NCBI GenBank assembly: GCA_017116025.1
Contig: JAFITR010000048.1
Span: forward strand, 1 to 9,755
DNA from: Simkania negevensis
Lineage (GTDB): Bacteria > Chlamydiota > Chlamydiia > Chlamydiales > JAFITR01
DNA length: 9,755 bases
Direction: 5' to 3'
Both the position numbers and the translations under genes were made by a program. Below, piece by piece: positions 9,101-9,755 of this stretch (position 1 is its first letter; each line of letters opens with the position of its first letter). The notes below the pieces were generated by a model. The model was not told the origin of the DNA, made no database searches, and saw nothing but the letters and a program-made list of their open reading frames with translations.

Positions 9101-9755
9101 AGCTGAAGGAGGAGTTGCAACGTTACCTCTCTATTAAACCACGCGAAGCCGTTGATGAAATCGAGTGGGGGAAAATAATACCAAAAATCAAGGACTTAGT
9201 AGCCCCAAGCAGCCCTTCTGAGAGGGGTTTCATCGGGCCTGGTGCCTCCCCTCTTAGACACAACTTATCCAACCAAACAAATAAATTTTCGTCCTACTTT
9301 TTTTTCTACGAACATAATTACCACGACATCTTTGACAACAACATCTTCGCCACCAAAAATTTTTTCCTAACGGGTAAAGAGGCTAAGCTTGATAAGCCCC
9401 ATTCCGTTTTCAGTAAATACCAAAAGCCTGGCAACCAGATCCTTGCTATGGAACACGAAGGAAAGATGAGCTTCCTTCTTCTTTCCAGCTACGATGCAGA
9501 GATATGGAAAAGATGGCTTGGTGCACTCGAATCAGAAGATGCCAGGCATATGTGGCTCATTCAGCCCGACTCTTCTCTGATACAAGGCAATATGCATCGC
9601 ACTCCGTTGCCTATAGAAAGACACGGCGCTGCTATTTCGCGAGCCCTCTTGCAGATCAACTTCTTCAACGGTAACGCACGATACTTGGATCAACATGTAG
9701 AGGAAACCAAACAATGGTTTAACGAAAGCCATTTAGAAACAAAACTGCGCTACAT
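82..9755 (+). CDS. Giant DUF3638/DUF3645-type helicase-like NTPase, 3' end outside window
   Basis: The frame is open from ATG 82 (start MEQTTTIALYTKS) to the window edge, giving at least 3,224 residues. ATG 82 is chosen because an in-frame TGA lies at 73-75 and the next in-frame ATG is at 535; there is no Shine-Dalgarno to confirm it. No signal peptide or convincing membrane segment is visible, so a soluble protein is expected. Motifs seen in order are: P-loop LIMGAGKTS (2130-2138, Lys2136, Thr2137), IDEVD (2270-2274), HFGRS (2463-2467), WNAPGYH (2614-2620), YYDESHTTGSDI (2769-2780), QGILRLRQ (2803-2810) and a Glu/Leu-rich stretch (2983-3013). The same blocks, in this order, occur in eukaryotic DUF3638/DUF3645 giants as I recall them, whose usual length is about 3,000-3,500 residues. 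The stop should therefore lie within a few hundred bases downstream. Function is not established for the family; the 'ubiquitin hydrolase' label on eukaryotic relatives should not be transferred. Family assignment is fairly sure, biochemical role unknown. Confidence 0.93.
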   Translation, partial: MEQTTTIALYTKSAPAAGGSTVEGSSPHAGFQQVTTCAVAALQNLQARVNFFYTERSLPENFDVEALKKHSLIAEGSSIPKALSRNNASDRRELITRFAYVHGDSFIRGTRFERDDLISSIELLSSFFSHLLSHDLLILEADDVTAIKPQIMKLQDSLSQIRLFHMTLDTLIKDNTDCSNSHFQQKLYDYATSIAKKLYNLSPGSSYSMAGGWRGPRWQRSSSHSMVYTFTKRDDGHYNIEIYSTGKHAENYHNIFEEGNKQKICPFIRYRAVSCEKLFFSNNEADIQPDWFLSLLEPLFLPRRDSKLSVNPSDIYQRVFGHLSSERVSSRQEIIDCITPPRAQINNWHMLTAMLFATVPEATYKQLKLELKLWMFILFYQAYKDTIPVDSSEAEQARTLQKYAGEKLMRTFSKMYKAGEDGVLSRDKALQVYATLSDAQDRLSIIEQEISAKRASQPSLPIAMRPRNANLVALQQEIIGLRSAFLHKPPKANTQIDTLPFLSLQRPNPGTLLATLQGAKGFIEAALKRDQKTQARVLLEELFSLLPVPAAESSDFWLWIPQNDLKGVMQTVEALTGYYSDLLMVSSVQRPEAKIYFLLAYAISHTIAVRIDSTRSRTTGEPFLAHYGAHQPLDLNRPFKVFYHREDWDRQKRLSDYFDTINTRAQAKNNGELFYFRSLVSSQQQQENVDDDFFDKLIKNNATVYEEVRRKNRFYSSWMNAPNREPPFSPDDVLAFELVWDIDIDPSKSPLIASNLDHLVLLRRVAFYADRANLYSKKYGIKVSIFNLTVEIETRAAGFGEKRLGAIFKYNSNPYSFASLTDEEYEKTHRSLISSNDLDRHVHAIITGKRGRDTAASPANQGYASLPNEAETLIKEDNIPILAIRELIRTGAQPHLFTYQLLYYFRHNRSLLAKPAIQVLFDTIFFKPLRAQNGSLELPLFEQLTAEPNLADQCIDLINSGLKDFWEKMPNQRPHVHACLFFVRLADRVRNLVPQPKQHLVLPNADKLLEGWLAIPDLSLEEKSAIHLHLLYHYYQKRTLERSFSEAEIQKRYISWIFYTNNELNEENNDPVLKRAAEQFAYTTSPYLQKVLDDQEKRNRFFTDLFQALSLPNKTSQQQWLPASHPTYRVTTSSDTFWAVNIETGKICNEAGSLKNTNDPRWKHSPTYQRLFGKEKLSYHVSGAIFYFKSSVLGSMRVVTGIQGMYVEFELGLEMERDGRWYKYITPSSNLFNQNCLPNTIPGFLKADHAFWLSIDPSKPSLITDLKTGKTVYLVCSNGKIIPSEDEGKPSEEQRYLCLCSDSQPTYDFGPLKLFEHTNYTAIWLKGADSNVDVAAIIFPRYLSLNENDLAFVVDTNGHAVWESNRQYLLAQDQKRWLFGHMNNYLLLKSKEGGKQKLLLPLRKILQTENEHHLTSVEQLDIESKDLSTTERDPREIEFNMPQRGQHRFLEYDLVDDKPRAKEVEGKLFLAYLYLGQRSYTEAFDCLREVTQSDLLSLQSQKIFEWILLSGERSSDFSPNAIAIRLYAYKTLVDYRNRPEFEQREKDEENEENKKKKEAIDKEMRSGYSIYLDGIQNVVAPLRLPKEDEVGLIERALGTSTFHRRYYDLTHDTPMPPIFSFAEYRTTTSFTEPVTLPRLGFRHTDDPFFDDPSYDSSKDPVCCPALLPGPGLDRNYYKERATSFLRNGRDHDYYTPPSIESLSVIFPQEGLNLSRDFVSLYRIAKNGCEAKRRVLCFRLSQLDIKDLFQTHSNDNTSPYTEWNLYNYLFFALQHPEKAPELPSNRLTESLYNFHKQLNIAYSKRPMNKAGNTQPIFPNQPPSRIRTTFPPIATQPAVRCTTPTGLSFLLFTRETDTFETTYPLSGESFLSCSMGDKRAENANTICALGDQDINETERNYLNAIQIEFAAFADELNAGRKRNDSLPHYSLRRDKNFIDIESEMSTKIAEQRERLEGQEKTMLAFANKTSAQLPHTLRKLMLLRGRSAKELKLNDLILLFLKGRKELFYSANSDLDEQDVTTLYQLIGKYLINATHLQQWQRGDVHARKLAANDFQSKEERDYLIEQLGYELFTTRTYDNGTAQLNPEREVPFLVFEYFSNIRIRPEQYNLLYKMTERGVGQKRYRDIVIQLIMGAGKTSVFASILGHLAAKPGRLSLFVTPASQFSTVIENLKNTQRRCFHQEIDSIDLSRNTFTRKNLSWIYSKLKKAMEREEMVVIKSETIQALELEFLSCAKDYISDRKNKPSQDLIQKIAILRDILLIFRKHSDVTIDEVDIVLNTLREVNFPIGEAEQIKAERIDVVKTIMSLLVSKETIPNTNQTMEELSGVRRNEQALLSQVDYQKKVQPFLASKLAEAYAPFAVALEHKSSLVRYFLNTIPQEVQTLTDHKGGRAAQQEVEKAQQWYNRQANQAEIEKDIAFLVELGRRAVSSNPTENEQANLMALAKHVIQDLLPATLSKSCGRHFGRSKSIENAGEILPFQGVDTPSPTTKFGYYYELATYHFLTVLSKGVTPYQIMDLANKFKVAASQRDEPFDETAEAEKFLRLTGVSLADIDRPGKVEEAVENLRKETSKLLDIETETIALYVSFCVDRFNSTPQNFVDQFADCRAMAGVLWNAPGYHEALASNIIYDRGSEGRIVDIMLQRAEKLQRRNIHTVKSAGAKGLLREALFNHPQKEKFHGIIDIAGHFKELNNTCVAREILEYFENDERIDGVLFYIPQAGPEASISERKNSGKLAIMKKGASSHEVIGGTSKELIEAVGIPIKNLFVYYDESHTTGSDILQPPTSKNFVIVGERLMRRNFFQGILRLRQFFFSQDAEFVVPDNARSSLLGEGSTVLDLINSGIKYQAICLAMDNYRSFKQQISNVFRKKALEKLLNPRTASDQTPEDIARAIGKEFEKYQKVLLATSSDSPYAQFGRVEQDIDTIDNLQRYAERALNNFPRGQEGDVAELRDELRRLIERAQHNPILPKKVPKFTSDIIGLEEEVEMALEQEAQLEVELELELEQELKEELQRYLSIKPREAVDEIEWGKIIPKIKDLVAPSSPSERGFIGPGASPLRHNLSNQTNKFSSYFFFYEHNYHDIFDNNIFATKNFFLTGKEAKLDKPHSVFSKYQKPGNQILAMEHEGKMSFLLLSSYDAEIWKRWLGALESEDARHMWLIQPDSSLIQGNMHRTPLPIERHGAAISRALLQINFFNGNARYLDQHVEETKQWFNESHLETKLRY
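187..3462 (+). other. Long N-terminal helical region without recognised domain (about residues 36-1127)
   Basis: I recognise no catalytic motif here. Much of the sequence has the hydrophobic spacing of amphipathic helices, for example residues 113-134 (ERDDLISSIELL onward) and around 390-470 with many Leu/Glu/Lys. In fungal relatives the N-terminus carries DUF6606, and this could be a diverged counterpart, but I cannot see a motif that shows it. Notable local features are a Gln4 run (SSQQQQEN) followed by an Asp cluster near residue 690, and a helix-rich block near residues 874-912 (EDNIPILAIRELIRTGAQ, then HLFTYQLLYYF) that may be a conserved scaffold element. It may serve as a protein-interaction scaffold; that is inference only. 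Confidence 0.35.
3463..4302 (+). other. Beta-rich section with TG-turn and HSPTYQRLFG motif (about residues 1128-1407)
   Basis: Short alternating hydrophobic strands are separated by tight turns such as VNIETGKI (around 1141-1148), DLKTGKTVYLV (1265-1275) and VVDTNGHAVW (around 1353-1362). The first is followed, some 20 residues later, by HSPTYQRLFG (1164-1173). Fungal giants of this family have, as I remember, a matching stretch of the form 'LLTG.ll..G.....LP......H..Y.r.FG', and this is one of the better non-helicase links to that family. The rough repetition of Trp/Phe-strand, turn, strand units might be a beta-propeller-like or beta-sandwich fold, but I could not define regular blades. 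No catalytic residues are suggested. Confidence 0.45.
4459..4620 (+). other. TPR-like helical hairpin (about residues 1460-1513)
   Basis: The segment reads EGKLFLAYLYLGQRSYTEAF and then DCLREV, which fits the tetratricopeptide pattern of small residues at A8/A20-like positions, a Tyr in the turn and an EAF/CL second helix. A further helix (LQSQKIFEWILL) follows. Fungal relatives have a comparable 'A.LYLAY..L....Y..A...L' segment as I recall. Only one clear unit is visible, so it may be an isolated hairpin in a larger helical solenoid. A protein-binding or packing role is likely but not shown. Confidence 0.4.
4705..4776 (+). other. Charged linker over an A9 homopolymer (residues 1542-1565)
   Basis: Residues EQREKDEENEENKKKK and the following EAIDKE form a Glu/Asn/Lys-rich low-complexity linker. 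It is encoded by very A-rich DNA, including an uninterrupted run of nine A at 4744-4752. The linker separates the TPR-like hairpin from the Pro/Asp-rich section and is probably an exposed extended helix or disordered. The A9 run is a candidate site for polymerase slippage: loss of one A would end translation at TGA 4907-4909, gain of one A at TGA 4845-4847, in both cases before the NTPase core. Confidence 0.6.
4915..5620 (+). other. Pro/Asp/Tyr-rich, probably flexible segment (about residues 1612-1846)
   Basis: This part is unusually rich in Pro, with runs such as DTPMPPIF, TDDPFFDDPSYD, LLPGPGLD, YYTPPS and NQPPSRIRTTFPPIATQP. It has little helical periodicity except around 1714-1800 (LNLSRDFVSLYRIAKNGC onward), which looks folded. 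I see no known motif. It lies just before the helical lead-in to the NTPase core and may be a lineage-specific insertion or linker between the N-terminal scaffold and the motor half. Reading frame and codon use stay coherent throughout, so it is not a frameshift artefact. Confidence 0.4.
5014..5043 (+). repeat. 15-bp tandem repeat encoding DDPFF / DDPSY
   Basis: Two adjacent 15-base units start with the identical bases GATGACCCC T (5014 and 5029) and then diverge (TCTTC versus CCTAT). They encode DDPFF and DDPSY, followed by a weaker echo DSSKDP. The unit is a whole number of codons, so expansion or contraction would keep the frame. It probably arose by local duplication in a flexible loop. 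Confidence 0.6.
6424..8562 (+). other. Putative SF2/SecA-like NTPase core (DUF3638 plus DUF3645 region, residues 2115-2827)
   Basis: The core starts with the P-loop QLIMGAGKTSVFASIL (from residue 2129). GxGKT without an early Gly resembles motif I of SF2 helicases and SecA rather than a classical GxxxxGKT. LSLFVTPASQF (2154-2164) sits where motif Ia is expected. MVVIKSETIQALELEFL (2214-2230) resembles the 'QPEHILSFKL' block of fungal DUF3638 proteins. TIDEVDIVL (2269-2277) is the Walker B candidate. YYDESHTTGSDI (2769-2780) and ERLMRRNFFQGILRLRQ (2794-2810) correspond to fungal 'YLDEAHTRGTDL' and 'LTKDRLVQACMRMR' and look like SF2 motifs V and VI, with Gln2803 and Arg2807/Arg2809 as candidate nucleotide-sensing residues. 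All key P-loop and acidic residues are present, so ATP or GTP hydrolysis is plausible. About 490 residues lie between motif II and motif V, much more than in ordinary helicases. Substrate unknown. Confidence 0.65.
7459..7581 (+). other. DUF3645-like segment between the two NTPase halves (residues 2460-2500)
   Basis: CGRHFGRSKS (2460-2469) and then LPFQGVDTPSPTTKFGYYYE (from 2477) match the layout of DUF3645 in fungal proteins, which I recall as 'NYG......lAVPYRAKD.P...aEFgHPDv...lT.lYY'. The spacing of the aromatic-Gly pair, Pro-Phe/Tyr, Asp-x-Pro and Glu/Lys-Phe-Gly elements is kept, while the Tyr-Arg of the family core is Phe-Gln here and the His-Pro-Asp is replaced by Tyr-Tyr. The role of this domain is unknown. 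The Cys2460 and His2463 pair is eye-catching given the hydrolase label on relatives, but nothing shows it is catalytic. Confidence 0.5.
9028..9120 (+). other. Glu/Leu-rich stretch with strict L-E alternation (residues 2983-3013)
   Basis: Downstream of the core lies GLEEEVEMALEQEAQ followed by LEVELELELEQEL (2996-3008) and KEELQ. About half the residues are Glu. Leu/Val and Glu alternate one by one in the centre, encoded by a degenerate 6-base repeat of GAGCTT type (about 9073-9108). Strict alternation does not make a heptad coiled coil; it would place Leu on one face of a strand or on a spiral around a helix. Fungal relatives have a comparable Glu/Gln-rich stretch ('EQEQERELSPEIEQE' as I recall) at the equivalent place, so the feature seems to be family-wide rather than accidental. 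Confidence 0.6.
9121..9755 (+). other. C-terminal portion, unrecognised and truncated by window edge (residues 3014-3224)
   Basis: After the Glu-rich stretch the sequence is ordinary globular protein with aromatic-rich strands (FSSYFFFYEHNYHDIFDNNI near 3071-3090) and helices. GNQILAMEHEGKMSFLLLSS (from 3117) followed by WKRWL and MWLIQPDSSLI resembles a conserved end domain of the family in general layout (a 'hWvl.....llilSp.E...L' type segment), but I cannot name it. The frame is still open at 9753, with two bases of the next codon left. Confidence 0.4.

Noticed and set aside
82..9755. Calling the protein a ubiquitin C-terminal hydrolase
   Set aside because: That label comes from automatic annotation of eukaryotic relatives; no Cys/His/Asp box of a known deubiquitinase family can be seen here.

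Overview
The window is essentially one gene. A single reading frame on the + strand opens at the ATG at 82 and runs to the last base without a stop: 3,224 complete codons plus two bases of the next. I translated it by hand from end to end. Only the first 81 bases, clearly AT-richer, are non-coding. No RNA gene, insertion sequence, CRISPR array or second convincing gene was found on either strand.

The protein looks like a bacterial member of the giant (roughly 3,000 residue or more) helicase-like proteins that Pfam covers with DUF3638 and DUF3645 (with DUF6606 at the N-terminus in fungi). These are best known from fungi and other eukaryotes and often carry an automatic 'ubiquitinyl hydrolase' label. 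The case rests on an ordered series of motifs: a TG...HSPTYQRLFG segment near residue 1144-1173; a P-loop (LIMGAGKTS) at 2130-2138; an IDEVD Walker B-like motif at 2270-2274; HFGRS followed by a DUF3645-like segment at 2463-2500; IIDIAGHFKE at 2681; YYDESHTTGSDI at 2769-2780, which combines a DExH-like and a motif V-like sequence; QGILRLRQ at 2803-2810, motif VI-like; and a Glu/Leu-rich tail at 2983-3013. Eukaryotic relatives, as I remember them, have the same blocks in the same order. No alignment was run.

Layout by residue: 1-35 polar Thr/Ser/Ala/Gly-rich leader; about 36-1110 mostly helical, unrecognised; about 1128-1410 beta-rich section; about 1460-1510 TPR-like helical hairpin; about 1542-1565 charged linker encoded over an A9 tract; about 1630-1840 Pro/Asp-rich, probably flexible stretch with a 15-bp tandem repeat; about 1930-2115 helical lead-in; about 2115-2830 putative SF2/SecA-like NTPase core; about 2830-3224 C-terminal part with the Glu-rich stretch. 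The stop codon lies beyond the window.

Organism: long intronless coding, bacterial-looking layout and intermediate GC suggest a bacterium. From memory, prokaryotic proteins of this type are found in amoeba-associated Chlamydiae (Parachlamydia, Waddlia, Simkania and relatives), so an environmental chlamydia is my best guess, but nothing in the window proves it. The biochemical role is unknown; an NTP-driven activity on nucleic acid or protein is the most that the motifs support.
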